A stretch of DNA of 64,000 nt, taken from assembly GCF_001469215.1 (NCBI RefSeq), contig NZ_LOFH01000006.1:186001-250000 (forward strand), given 5' to 3'. Below, piece by piece: positions 16,666 through 25,087 of the stretch. A model generated the notes under the pieces. The model was given only the letters and a program-made list of their open reading frames with translations, searched no databases and was not told the origin of the DNA. A program made the position numbers and the translations under genes. Within the stretch, counting starts at the first letter, position 1. The number at the start of each line of letters is the position of its first letter. Source of the stretch: Pseudoalteromonas sp. H105. Lineage in GTDB: Bacteria; Pseudomonadota; Gammaproteobacteria; Enterobacterales; Alteromonadaceae.

Positions 16666-18030
16666 ATGAAGAAACTATTTAAAGGTTTTGCTGTTGCAGC
16701 AGTACTATCTGTTTCTGCAGGTACCGCGCTAAATGCACATGCAAACACTGATGCTCTTGACAAAATTCTTGAGCAAGTTAAGCAAGAGCGTATCTCTGAA
16801 GGCAAAATCAATAAGCAACGTGAGCAAGAATTTCTTTCAGCTCGTGCTGATAAGCAAGCGTTACTTAACAAAGCTAAAAGCGATTTATCAAGCGAGAAAG
16901 CACGTGGTGATCGTCTTACTAAAGAATATGCACAAAATGAGAATACTTTAGCGGAAAGAGAGCAAGCTCTTCAAAACGCTCAAGGTACTCTAGGTGAGAT
17001 GTTCGGTGTTGTTCGTCGTGCTGCTCAAGATGCAATCGGTTCAATCGAAGCATCACTTGTATCTGCCGAAAAGCCAGGCCGTGCTGAAATCTTACGTTCA
17101 TTAGCTGCGGCTAAAGAATTACCAACAGTTCGTGAATTAGAAGAACTTTGGATTTCACTACAAACTGAAATGACTGAATCAGCTAAAGTTTCAACTTTTG
17201 AAACAGAAGTTGCAGGTCTTGACGGTAACTCTTCAGTGAAAAAAGTAACACGTATTGGTAACTTTAACTTAGTTACAGACGATGGTTACCTAATCTACTC
17301 ACCAGAAACTAAGTCTATCCAGCCTCTAGGTAAGCAACCAGATGGTTACATCCTTGCTGGTATTGATGATTTAGCAGCTACTTCTGCGGGTGAATACGCT
17401 GGTGTTTACGTGGATCCAACACGTGGTGCTATCTTACGTATCAATACACAGAAAAAATCTTTGATGGAATATTACCATCAAGGTGATGTAGTTGGTTATA
17501 TCATCACAGCTTTACTAGGCTTTGGTTTATTAATCTTCTTAGTTCGTTTTGTTGATTTAACAATTACTACGGGCAAAATTAAGAGCCAGCTTAAAAACGT
17601 GTCTACACCGAATGCAAATAACCCATTGGGCCGTATTCTTAAAGTGTACCAAGAGAATAAAAACCAAGACGTTGAAAACCTTGAGCTTAAACTTGATGAA
17701 GCGATTCTTCGTGAAACGCCACGTATCGAAGCTGGTATCAACATCATCAAAATCCTTGCTGCAATCGCGCCACTACTTGGTCTACTAGGTACGGTAATCG
17801 GTATGATCTTAACGTTCCAAACAATCACATTGTTCGGTACAGGTGATCCGAAGATCATGGCAGGTAACATCTCTCTAGCACTTGTAACTACTGCGCTAGG
17901 TCTAATTGCTGCATTACCACTTATCCTTCTTCACGCTGTTGTAGCGGGTCGCAGTAAGTCGGTACTACACATCCTTGATGAGCAAAGCGCGGGTATCGTT
18001 GCTACTCACGCGGAGAAGGAGAAAGCCTAA
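16666..18030 (+). CDS. TtpC-like MotA/TolQ/ExbB proton-channel protein with periplasmic domain
   Basis: 454 residues. The signal peptide (about 1-26) leads a long coiled-coil periplasmic part (about 27-270). Then come three membrane segments (about 273-293, 365-385, 405-428) carrying the MotA/TolQ/ExbB signature (IAPLLGLLGTVIGMILTFQ). This layout is that of TtpC, the extra subunit that Vibrio TonB2 systems need in addition to ExbB2 and ExbD2. It presumably couples proton flow to TonB2 or bridges the complex across the periplasm. GGAG precedes the ATG. The last base of its stop is the first base of the exbB start. Confidence 0.87.
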   Translation: MKKLFKGFAVAAVLSVSAGTALNAHANTDALDKILEQVKQERISEGKINKQREQEFLSARADKQALLNKAKSDLSSEKARGDRLTKEYAQNENTLAEREQALQNAQGTLGEMFGVVRRAAQDAIGSIEASLVSAEKPGRAEILRSLAAAKELPTVRELEELWISLQTEMTESAKVSTFETEVAGLDGNSSVKKVTRIGNFNLVTDDGYLIYSPETKSIQPLGKQPDGYILAGIDDLAATSAGEYAGVYVDPTRGAILRINTQKKSLMEYYHQGDVVGYIITALLGFGLLIFLVRFVDLTITTGKIKSQLKNVSTPNANNPLGRILKVYQENKNQDVENLELKLDEAILRETPRIEAGINIIKILAAIAPLLGLLGTVIGMILTFQTITLFGTGDPKIMAGNISLALVTTALGLIAALPLILLHAVVAGRSKSVLHILDEQSAGIVATHAEKEKA

Positions 18031-18554
18031 TGCTAGTCCTGATGGAGATCTGGGAATCTATCAGGGATTTTGTTGGCACAGGCGGCCAGGTTTTATACGT
18101 GGTCGCGATAGCACTCTTTCTTATGTGGGTTTTAATGATTGAGCGCTATTGGTTCTTACTTTCTGAGTTTCCTCGTATGACGAAGGAAATTGTAGGAAAG
18201 TGGGATGCCCGCCAAGACACTACGTCTTGGTACGCACACAGAATCCGTGAAGCATGGATTTCTGAAGCGTCTGAAAAATTAGATCAGCGTATGTTGTTGA
18301 TTAAAACATTAGTAGCTATTTGTCCTTTAATTGGCTTACTAGGTACAGTAACAGGCATGATTTCAGTATTTGAAACTATGGCTACACAAGGTACTGGTAA
18401 CGCACGTTTAATGGCATCTGGTATTTCAATGGCAACAATCCCAACAATGGCTGGAATGGTTGCGGCACTATCTGGAGTTTTCTTTAGCTCACGCCTTGAG
18501 GCAAGAGCGAGAATGGTGAAAGCCAAACTTGTAGATAGTATGCCTCATCACTAG
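18030..18554 (+). CDS. exbB: ExbB-type proton-channel subunit (TonB2 system)
   Basis: 174 residues with three hydrophobic segments: GQVLYVVAIALFLMWVLMIE at about 20-38, then ICPLIGLLGTVTGMISVFE and MATIPTMAGMVAALSGVF. The short form without a long N-terminal extension is typical of ExbB2. With ExbD it forms the proton channel in the inner membrane that energises TonB. It overlaps the TtpC-like gene by one base and sits 14 bases before exbD. Start choice: ATG 18030 with GGAG upstream; an internal ATG at 18042 is possible. Confidence 0.9.
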   Translation: MLVLMEIWESIRDFVGTGGQVLYVVAIALFLMWVLMIERYWFLLSEFPRMTKEIVGKWDARQDTTSWYAHRIREAWISEASEKLDQRMLLIKTLVAICPLIGLLGTVTGMISVFETMATQGTGNARLMASGISMATIPTMAGMVAALSGVFFSSRLEARARMVKAKLVDSMPHH

Positions 18555-18568
18555 AGAGAGAATTAAAT

Positions 18569-18973
18569 ATGGCACGTAAACAACGTTTTCGTGAAGAAGA
18601 AGAAGCAGCGGTTGATATGACGCCAATGCTTGACATCGTATTTATCATGCTTATTTTCTTTATCGTAACTACATCGTTCGTTAAAGAGGCTGGTATCGAG
18701 GTCAATAAACCAAAAGCGGCCCAAGCTACGAAGCAAAAAAATGCGAACATTTTTATTGCAATTCGTAACAACGGTGAAATCTGGATTGATAAACAGCAAG
18801 TTGATGTTGAACGTGTTTCAGCAAAAATTGAAAGTTTATTAGCAGAACAACCTACTGATGTTGTAATTTTGCAGGCTGATAAAGAAGCAAAGCATGGCAC
18901 AGTGGTTAAAGTTATGGACCAGATCAAAGCGACGGGTGACAACCTGAGAATTTCAATAGCTGGAGATCAGTAA
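18569..18973 (+). CDS. exbD: ExbD-type subunit (TonB2 system)
   Basis: 134 residues. A short cytoplasmic N-terminus leads one membrane helix (about 20-40) with the family's essential Asp in MTPMLDIVFIMLIFF. A periplasmic domain follows (about 45-134). It partners ExbB in proton-driven energisation of TonB. Ribosome site GAGAGAGAAT is upstream. The stop codon overlaps the tonB start by one base (TAATG). Confidence 0.93.
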   Translation: MARKQRFREEEEAAVDMTPMLDIVFIMLIFFIVTTSFVKEAGIEVNKPKAAQATKQKNANIFIAIRNNGEIWIDKQQVDVERVSAKIESLLAEQPTDVVILQADKEAKHGTVVKVMDQIKATGDNLRISIAGDQ

Positions 18974-19545
18974 TGATTCGTTTTCTGTTTTCACTGATTG
19001 CAGGTGGGGCAGTTACTTTCGGCTTGTTCTACTTCATGGCCTTCCTCATCTCTGGTGGGGCTGACCGTAACACGGAGCAAAAAGAGCAGATCGTAGTCGA
19101 AATTATGACGAATCCGCCTGAATCTAAGGTGCAGGAGAGGAAGCGTGTTCCGCCTCAGCCGGAAAACAACAACCCTAATCCGGGTGCTATGTCATTTAAT
19201 ATGGGTAGCATCGATGTGGGAAGTTCGGCTGGTGGCTTAAGTGGTCCAGGTGCATTTGGACGTGACGGTGATGCGACACCTATCGTTCGTATTGAACCAA
19301 AATATCCAACACAAGCGGCACGTGATGGTAAAGAAGGTTGGGTACAACTTTCATTCTCAATCGATGAATTGGGTGGGGTAACTGATGTTGAAGTAATCGA
19401 CGCTGACCCTAAACGAATTTTTGATAGAGAAGCTAAGCGTGCACTTAAAAAGTGGAAATATCGTCCTAAGATCATTGACGGTAAGCCACAAAAGCAAGTT
19501 GGTTTACAAGTTCAGTTAGACTTTAAACTTAACCAAGGCAATTAA
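18973..19545 (+). CDS. tonB: TonB2-type energy transducer
   Basis: 190 residues. An N-terminal membrane anchor covers about 5-27. A short Pro/Asn-rich linker (about 45-75) is much shorter than in E. coli TonB. The C-terminal TonB domain (about 95-185) includes EPKYPTQAARDGKEGWVQL, FDREAKRALKKWKYRPK and a final LDFKLN strand. It should contact TonB-dependent receptors in the outer membrane, and the short linker fits the need for a TtpC-like extender. No TonB-dependent receptor gene is adjacent in the window. Confidence 0.9.
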   Translation: MIRFLFSLIAGGAVTFGLFYFMAFLISGGADRNTEQKEQIVVEIMTNPPESKVQERKRVPPQPENNNPNPGAMSFNMGSIDVGSSAGGLSGPGAFGRDGDATPIVRIEPKYPTQAARDGKEGWVQLSFSIDELGGVTDVEVIDADPKRIFDREAKRALKKWKYRPKIIDGKPQKQVGLQVQLDFKLNQGN

Positions 19546-19555
19546 GGAGGCAAGT

Positions 19556-20815
19556 ATGAGAAATTTATCTAAAGTAACAGCACTTGCGGTACTTATGTCT
19601 CTCTCGGGTGCAGTGATTACTGCACCGGTTTTAGCTGCGCCAGATTACGCGAAGATAGAAGAGCGTAAAAAAGCAAAAACTAAAATCATGGGTGAGCGCA
19701 CTGGTAAAAAAGTTGTAAAAGCATTTGATTTGTATAATGAAGACAAGCTTGACGAAGCAATCGCTATGCTTGAAGAGCTTGAACCTTCAGATGACTTTGA
19801 TAAAGCAACAGTTAACCGCTACCTCGGTAGTATGTATGGGCAAAAAGAGCAGTACAAAACTGCGATTAAGTTCCTAGAGTTAGCTGTAGCCCCTGATGTT
19901 TTGAACTTTGCGGATCAAGAGCAAAGTTTAAAAACATTAGGTGATATGTATGCTGGTACTGAACAGTATGAAAAAGCCAAACAAGCTTACTTGAAGTGGA
20001 TGGATTTCACTGGTGAAGAAGATGCAACGGTTTATACCCGTATTGCTCAAGCTAATTACCAGTTAGAAAAATTCCGCGACGTTTTTGAGCCGGCAGATAA
20101 AGCAATTAAACTTAATAAAGAGCCAAATAAAGGCCCTTACCAACTTAAGTTAGGTTCGTACTTCGAGCTTAAAGACTATAGCAATATGGTAAAAGTAGGT
20201 GAAGAGATTGTTCGTATCTGGCCTGACGATAAAAAAGCATGGGTAAGCTTAGGTAAGTACTACCTTCAAACGGAAGACTATAAAAAAGGTCTTGCAACAA
20301 TGGAAGTAGCTTACAAAAATGGTTATTTTGAAGCTGAAGTTGACTATAAAGTTTTATCAAATTTCTATTCTTTGAATGAAATACCTTTCAAAGCTGCACA
20401 AGTTCTTGAAAAGTCTATAAATGAAAAGATAGTAAAGCGTACAAAACAAAATGTTAGCGCAATAGCAAGTAATTACCATCGCTCTAAAGATATTGTAAAA
20501 GCTGCTAAGTACTATGAAGAAGCTGCTAAGTTTGATGATGATGCTGAGCTTTACCGCAAAGCGGGTTCATTATTACTTCAGTCGCAAAATTATAGCTCAG
20601 CTGTTGTTCGTTTGAACAAAGCGCTGGAATTAGGTTCTGATAAAAAAGGAACTATATATACAGATCTAGCGGAAGCTTATTACTATCAAGAGAAATATAA
20701 GCAAGCATATGCTGCAATTGTAAAAGCAATGGACGATCCTCGCACTCGTAAGTTTGCAAAAGGTTGGTCAACTTATATTAAAGATAAAGCCGCTCGCAAC
20801 GGTGTTAAAATTTAG
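19556..20815 (+). CDS. TPR-repeat periplasmic protein of the TonB2 operon
   Basis: 419 residues. Signal peptide about 1-28 (ending VLAAPDYAK). The mature protein is a chain of tetratricopeptide-like helices across most of its length (for example KALELGSDKKGTIYTDLAEA and KAVKAFDLYNEDKLDEAIAM). A TPR protein closing the exbB-exbD-tonB2 operon is a conserved arrangement in Vibrio and Alteromonadales. Its function is not settled; scaffolding of the periplasmic complex is inferred. It lies 10 bases after tonB and AAGGAGG precedes the start. A strong terminator follows. Confidence 0.85.
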   Translation: MRNLSKVTALAVLMSLSGAVITAPVLAAPDYAKIEERKKAKTKIMGERTGKKVVKAFDLYNEDKLDEAIAMLEELEPSDDFDKATVNRYLGSMYGQKEQYKTAIKFLELAVAPDVLNFADQEQSLKTLGDMYAGTEQYEKAKQAYLKWMDFTGEEDATVYTRIAQANYQLEKFRDVFEPADKAIKLNKEPNKGPYQLKLGSYFELKDYSNMVKVGEEIVRIWPDDKKAWVSLGKYYLQTEDYKKGLATMEVAYKNGYFEAEVDYKVLSNFYSLNEIPFKAAQVLEKSINEKIVKRTKQNVSAIASNYHRSKDIVKAAKYYEEAAKFDDDAELYRKAGSLLLQSQNYSSAVVRLNKALELGSDKKGTIYTDLAEAYYYQEKYKQAYAAIVKAMDDPRTRKFAKGWSTYIKDKAARNGVKI

Positions 20816-20835
20816 TATATTGTTATTTACAGTTT

Positions 20836-20860
20836 AAAAAGCCCCTATGGGGCTTTTTTT
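20836..20860 (+). terminator. Terminator of the TonB2 operon
   Basis: Stem AAAAAGCCCC (20836-20845) / GGGGCTTTTT (20849-20858) with loop TAT and a run of T. Confidence 0.9.
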
Positions 20861-20927
20861 ATTTCTTTTATTTGAATAAAAGTATATTTATTAACACTTC
20901 TTAGCAAAGAATTTTTTGGATCTTAAA

Positions 20928-21983
20928 ATGAGAAAATACTTGGGCGCAAGCTTATTGATATTGTTTTTAACTGCGTGCAGTGAGCCAGTTACGCATTATG
21001 CTGATGTAAACCAAGTGAGGCATCAGTTAAAACTACAAAATTCACTTTTACAGCCTTTAAAGAACCAGACAATTCATGAAATGAAGACTGAGAGTAAGCT
21101 GCCATATTCAGAGTCGTATCTTAAAACGCGGCATGAAATTTATAGATCCTTAAATGCTATGAACTTAACGCCTTCGGAGCAGCAACTAACAGATTATTTA
21201 AGCATTGCAGAGCGTTTTCCAGCACGTTATTTTCCATGGCCAGCCAATATAAATGTTGTTGAAAATATGCTCAATGCTGAATCGTTAACTGAACAGCAAA
21301 TTGTTAACTGGGTTGAGTTTACAGAGCAGCAGCTCTCAAAGGGGTTAGAGAGTAAGTTAAAATTAAGCAAGCTTGAACTAAACAGTCTTAAATCGCATAT
21401 TACAAGGGCGAAACAACAGGCAAATATTCCAAAAGATATAGCAAAGGCTTTAGTTAATTTAGATGAATATCTAGCTGATTATATCCCGCGTGGCAGTTTA
21501 GGCTTACTTGGTTTACCAAATGGCGCGGCGTGGTACCAAAGCAAATTGAACTATTTTGGGCAAAAAACAAACCCACCTTTAGTTTGGCTAACGAAAATAC
21601 AAAGCATGCTTGAGTTATCTTTGCAGCAAAAATATACACGGTCTTTTTCAAATGACCATTCTGAGTCATTGCTTGAGCAATGGGTAAACGTTCATTCAGA
21701 TAAATTAATAGAGGGGCTTGATTGGGAGCAAAATTATAAAAACTTGCCGTTGAGCGCATTAGCATTAATTGAAACAATGACCGAATCCGATAAGGTCTTT
21801 TGGCTCGCGATGATGGAAACTGATTTAGGGATTCATTATCATGCTTGGACAGCGCAACAAGCGAGAGTTAATTTAGAAAAACGTGTTAAATTGTCATCTG
21901 AGCAGGCCACATATGCAGTAGAAAATTTAGTTTACTTTCCTGCGTTTAGTTTTGCGTTTGCACCGCTCTTAGACAAGATGTAA
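20928..21983 (+). CDS. Uncharacterised lipoprotein (DUF3080-like)
   Basis: About 351 residues from ATG 20928; a TTG at 20916 would add four residues before the signal. Signal peptide with lipobox (LLILFLTAC, Cys about 17). The rest is largely helical with no membrane segment and many Leu, Gln and Lys. It resembles the DUF3080 lipoproteins of Vibrio and Alteromonadales, but I am not certain of the family. No function is known. It is convergent with the dksA-like gene with only five bases between stops and no terminator visible. Confidence 0.7.
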   Translation: MRKYLGASLLILFLTACSEPVTHYADVNQVRHQLKLQNSLLQPLKNQTIHEMKTESKLPYSESYLKTRHEIYRSLNAMNLTPSEQQLTDYLSIAERFPARYFPWPANINVVENMLNAESLTEQQIVNWVEFTEQQLSKGLESKLKLSKLELNSLKSHITRAKQQANIPKDIAKALVNLDEYLADYIPRGSLGLLGLPNGAAWYQSKLNYFGQKTNPPLVWLTKIQSMLELSLQQKYTRSFSNDHSESLLEQWVNVHSDKLIEGLDWEQNYKNLPLSALALIETMTESDKVFWLAMMETDLGIHYHAWTAQQARVNLEKRVKLSSEQATYAVENLVYFPAFSFAFAPLLDKM

Positions 21984-21988
21984 AAACT

Positions 21989-22330
21989 TTAGTCTGGGTC
22001 GCACTTTTTGCAGCGCTGGTTAGTGGGGTCATCTAATAAACGCTGTGCATCAATTTTCTCTTCGCAATCGCAACAGTAGCCGTATTGACCGATTTCTATT
22101 TGGCAAACGGCTGCTTCAAGTTTCTCCAACCGGATGATTAATTCGCTGTACTCAGAGCCAAGCTGACGTTCTGTAAGTTCAAGCCATTGCTCTGGGTTAT
22201 TCGATTCAAGGGTATGTAATAAGCAGTGATGGGTTAGGTTGTTTGATTGCGCGAGAGCCGCTAGTAGCGATTTACGCTGCGAAGCTAGCTCATTGTTTAA
22301 ACGCGCTAAAGTATGTTGTGATTGATTCAT
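21989..22330 (-). CDS. TraR/DksA-family zinc finger protein
   Basis: 113 residues. An N-terminal coiled-coil part (about 1-80) leads a C4 zinc finger near the C-terminus (YGYCCDCEEKIDAQRL ... QRCKKCDPD), the DksA/TraR signature. DksA proteins enter the RNA polymerase secondary channel. This one is shorter than E. coli DksA (151 residues) and lacks the usual acidic coiled-coil tip motif as far as I can see, so it is more likely a paralogue such as the YbiI/TraR type. Alone on its strand, upstream of nothing obvious; dusC lies 72 bases on its upstream side. Confidence 0.8.
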   Translation of the reverse strand: MNQSQHTLARLNNELASQRKSLLAALAQSNNLTHHCLLHTLESNNPEQWLELTERQLGSEYSELIIRLEKLEAAVCQIEIGQYGYCCDCEEKIDAQRLLDDPTNQRCKKCDPD

Positions 22331-22402
22331 GGCTTATTTCCTCATTGTGCGATGAGGGTATTATCCATAATTTAATTGAGGTTAATAATGATGTGTATCA
22401 AC

Positions 22403-23359
22403 TTAGGGAGCGATTGCATATTTGTTTAAGACCAAAGCGACATCTTCTTTTGTCTTTAAACGTCGTATTTCGTCAAATAATGTGCTGGCTTGCGTATATT
22501 CACGTTTTAAGTAGCCAAGCCATTGCTTTGTTCTAGATGCAAAGTATTTTTCGTCCTTACTCGGATCATGGTGCATGGAAGAGTGAATAATATGATATAA
22601 AATATTTTCCCACTTTAGGCCATCATATTGCTCAGCATTAATATGTGCCTTAATTTTTCTAGCTAAATCAGGGTGTGATAAAGCGCCTCGACCTAACATA
22701 AGATCAGCACATTGGCTGCGTTGTTGGCATAAGATAGCATCTGATACTTGCCATATTTCTCCATTAGCCACTACATCAATGTCTTTACCTTGAATTAACG
22801 GCGGAATTTTCTCCCAATATGCAGGTGGGTTGTAGCCATCTCGCTTTGTTCTAGCATGTATCGCAATACTGTTAGCGCCGGCACTCACAACGGCATCTAC
22901 AATCTCTTGGCTGTTACTATCGTCATCAAAGCCTAAGCGAATTTTTGCACTGACTTCATCTTTTTTTGGAACAGCCTCACGCACGGCTTTGATGATTTGA
23001 TACATGTGCTCAGGATCTTTAAGAAGCACGGCACCGCCTTTGCTCCGATTCACCGTTTTAGCTGGGCAACCAAAATTAAGGTCGACTCCATGTGATCCTA
23101 ACTCAACAACTTTAGCAGCATTTTCAGCTAAAGCTTCTGCAACTTGCCCTAATAATTGAATACGAACAGGTGTACCTGCGCGAGTGTATCCATTATTATT
23201 AAGTTCTGGGCAATAGCGGTAAAACACTTTGTCAGGTAATTTTGCATCTATTACGCGAACAAATTCGGTTACACACAAGTCAAAACCACCAATGTCGGTA
23301 AGTAGTTGGCGCATTTTAAAATCTACAACGCCTTCCATTGGTGCTAATACTAATTTCAT
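22403..23359 (-). CDS. dusC: tRNA-dihydrouridine(16) synthase DusC
   Basis: 318 residues, TIM-barrel FMN enzyme. N-terminal LVLAPMEGVVDFKMRQLL and the active-site Cys in DLNFGCPAKTVNRSKGGA are clear. Later come AKIRLGFDD, IHARTKRDGY, VVANGEIW and DLMLGRGAL, as in the DusC subgroup, which modifies U16 of tRNA using NADPH. The length also fits DusC. It is divergent from hvfA across 182 bases. Confidence 0.9.
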   Translation of the reverse strand: MKLVLAPMEGVVDFKMRQLLTDIGGFDLCVTEFVRVIDAKLPDKVFYRYCPELNNNGYTRAGTPVRIQLLGQVAEALAENAAKVVELGSHGVDLNFGCPAKTVNRSKGGAVLLKDPEHMYQIIKAVREAVPKKDEVSAKIRLGFDDDSNSQEIVDAVVSAGANSIAIHARTKRDGYNPPAYWEKIPPLIQGKDIDVVANGEIWQVSDAILCQQRSQCADLMLGRGALSHPDLARKIKAHINAEQYDGLKWENILYHIIHSSMHHDPSKDEKYFASRTKQWLGYLKREYTQASTLFDEIRRLKTKEDVALVLNKYAIAP

Positions 23360-23541
23360 TGATGTAACTTTTACCTTTAAAAAAATGGATGCGTAGTTTA
23401 CCTTTTCCTAGGTAATTGATAAATCAATATCGGTTCTTTGTATCTATCAAAAATAATAAAGGTTATTTTAAATTTTTTGAAAGTTTTATCTTAGACGCTG
23501 GTCTATTAAGTATACCTATTGAATAAAGAGAGAGTAAAACA

Positions 23542-24054
23542 ATGAACACAGTTAAAAAAAATACAGTTGCATTGGCACTAGGTGCCGTTGTGATCAGCAG
23601 TGCAAGTATAGTATCTACTCACGCTGAAGCTAATCCATTTGAATTTCAAGAGTTAATAACTGGCTACCAAATAGATGCTACAGAAGGTAAGTGCGGAGAA
23701 GGTAAATGTGGCGGTCACGCTAAGTCAAAAGACGCTAAGGTGAAAGCTGAAGGCAAGTGTGGCGAAGGTAAATGTGGCGGTGATGCAAAAGCAAAAGATG
23801 CTAAAGCCAAGGCTGAAGGAAAGTGTGGTGAAGGGAAGTGCGGCGGACATGCAAAATCAAAAGACGCTAAAATGGTCACTGAAGGTAAATGCGGCGAAGG
23901 CAAATGTGGTGGGCATGCAAAAGCAAAGGATGCAAAGGCTAAAACCGAAGGAAAATGTGGAGAAGGCAAATGCGGTGGCCATGCTAAAATGAAAGGCGAA
24001 AAAGGAAAAAAAGAAGGTAAATGTGGCGAAGGTAAGTGTGGTGGTAGCCACTAA
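23542..24054 (+). CDS. hvfA: HvfA-type RiPP precursor with six EGKCGEGKCGG repeats
   Basis: 170 residues. The N-terminal signal peptide (KKNTVALALGAVVISSASIV, cleavage after AEA at about 30) is followed by NPFEFQELITGYQ, the short conserved segment after the signal in this family. Then come six copies of EGKCGEGKCGG separated by Lys/Ala-rich spacers, giving 12 EGKCG units and 12 Cys. In HvfA-family peptides Cys in EGKCG motifs is converted to oxazolone/thioamide groups by the DUF692 enzyme HvfB with HvfC, producing a copper-binding exported peptide. The genes for both follow. It is upstream of hvfB by 179 bases, so a separate processing or promoter step may set its higher dose. A high number of repeats makes it a large member. 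Confidence 0.88.
   Translation: MNTVKKNTVALALGAVVISSASIVSTHAEANPFEFQELITGYQIDATEGKCGEGKCGGHAKSKDAKVKAEGKCGEGKCGGDAKAKDAKAKAEGKCGEGKCGGHAKSKDAKMVTEGKCGEGKCGGHAKAKDAKAKTEGKCGEGKCGGHAKMKGEKGKKEGKCGEGKCGGSH
23683..24051 (+). repeat. Six in-frame tandem repeats of 66 bp within hvfA
   Basis: Copies begin at 23683, 23749, 23815, 23881, 23947 and 24013; the last is partial. Each encodes EGKCGEGKCGG plus an 11-residue spacer. Codons differ between copies while the protein motif is unchanged, which suggests selection on the peptide and not recent duplication alone. Confidence 0.95.
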
Positions 24055-24233
24055 GCTGCTAATTTAACATTTAGGATCGATAGGGTTACTGTCTTATTGA
24101 TTCTAACTTATCTTAATTCTAAGCACTCAATGCACAATGACTTCTCCTGTGTTAATGAATAAACAGCTATTATTTACTACTTATTAATGCGTTAACACTT
24201 ATTACAGTTTGCTTGGGTATATTAGGAATGTAT

Positions 24234-25082
24234 ATGAATTTGAACAAGAATGAATTTGGTATGGTGGGTTTAGGTTTACGCCGAGAAATGCTAGATGAAT
24301 TACTTACTGACGTACCAGAGCAAATTGACTTTTTTGAGGTCGCTCCAGAAAATTGGCTGAAATTGGGTGGTCGATATAAAAAGCAATTTAAATCACTTAC
24401 AAATGCGCATAACTTTGTCTGCCATGGCTTGTCTTTATCTATAGGTTCACCAGAACCGTTGGATATCGATTTTATTAAAGCATTAAAGGGCTTTTTTAAA
24501 GAGCATGATATTAGACGTTACAGTGAACACTTAAGTTATTGTTCTGGTAAAGGGCATATGTATGATCTAATGCCAATTCCATTTACAGAACAAGCAATTA
24601 AACATGTTGTCACACGAATAAAGCAAGTACAGGATATTTTAGAACAGCCTTTGACAATCGAAAATGTCTCTTATTATGCAGCACCTGGTCAAGAATTAAG
24701 TGAACTCGAATTCACAACAGAAATTCTGTTACAGGCTGATTGTAAGTTACTACTTGATGTAAATAATATTTATGTAAACTCAATCAATCATGGCTATAAC
24801 GCAGTTGAGTTTCTTGAAGGTTTACCTTCTGACAGGGTTGATTATATTCATATTGCTGGGCATTACAATGAAGCAGACGATTTGATTGTTGATACACATG
24901 GTGCTGATGTCATTGATCCCGTTTGGGCGTTGTTGGATAAGACTTACGAGTTTCATGGTGTATCCCCAACACTGTTAGAACGAGACTTTAACATTCCACC
25001 AATGGATGTTTTAGTGAAAGAGTTAGATAAAATAACGCAGTTACAAAGCAAACACGGCTTCATAAAGCAAAAGCGAGCTTAA
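24234..25082 (+). CDS. hvfB: HvfB/DUF692 multinuclear iron-dependent oxidase
   Basis: About 282 residues. ATG 24234 is chosen over 24228 and a TTG at 24213 because AGGA lies 6 bases before it. It is a DUF692 (MNIO) TIM-barrel enzyme. Conserved metal-ligand segments seen are EVAPENW, CHGLSLSIG, YSEHLSY, ENVSYYA, LLLDVNNIYVN, HIAGHYN and VDTHGADV. These enzymes use two or three iron ions and oxygen to modify Cys in a precursor peptide, here most plausibly HvfA. It is followed by hvfC after five bases, which fits the HvfB-HvfC complex. Confidence 0.9.
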   Translation: MNLNKNEFGMVGLGLRREMLDELLTDVPEQIDFFEVAPENWLKLGGRYKKQFKSLTNAHNFVCHGLSLSIGSPEPLDIDFIKALKGFFKEHDIRRYSEHLSYCSGKGHMYDLMPIPFTEQAIKHVVTRIKQVQDILEQPLTIENVSYYAAPGQELSELEFTTEILLQADCKLLLDVNNIYVNSINHGYNAVEFLEGLPSDRVDYIHIAGHYNEADDLIVDTHGADVIDPVWALLDKTYEFHGVSPTLLERDFNIPPMDVLVKELDKITQLQSKHGFIKQKRA

Positions 25083-25087
25083 GCGAT

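Noticed and set aside
16497..16871. Minus-strand open frame across the DUF3450/TtpC-like junction
   Set aside because: Antisense shadow; the two plus-strand genes are well supported by family features.
23715..23969. Minus-strand open frame opposite hvfA (Pro/Ser/His-rich)
   Set aside because: A shadow of the repetitive coding sequence; no ribosome site or homology.
23683..24051. Regular repeats in hvfA looked at as a CRISPR array
   Set aside because: The 66-bp repeats are in-frame coding repeats and their spacers are also similar to each other; the DNA sequence differs at synonymous positions.
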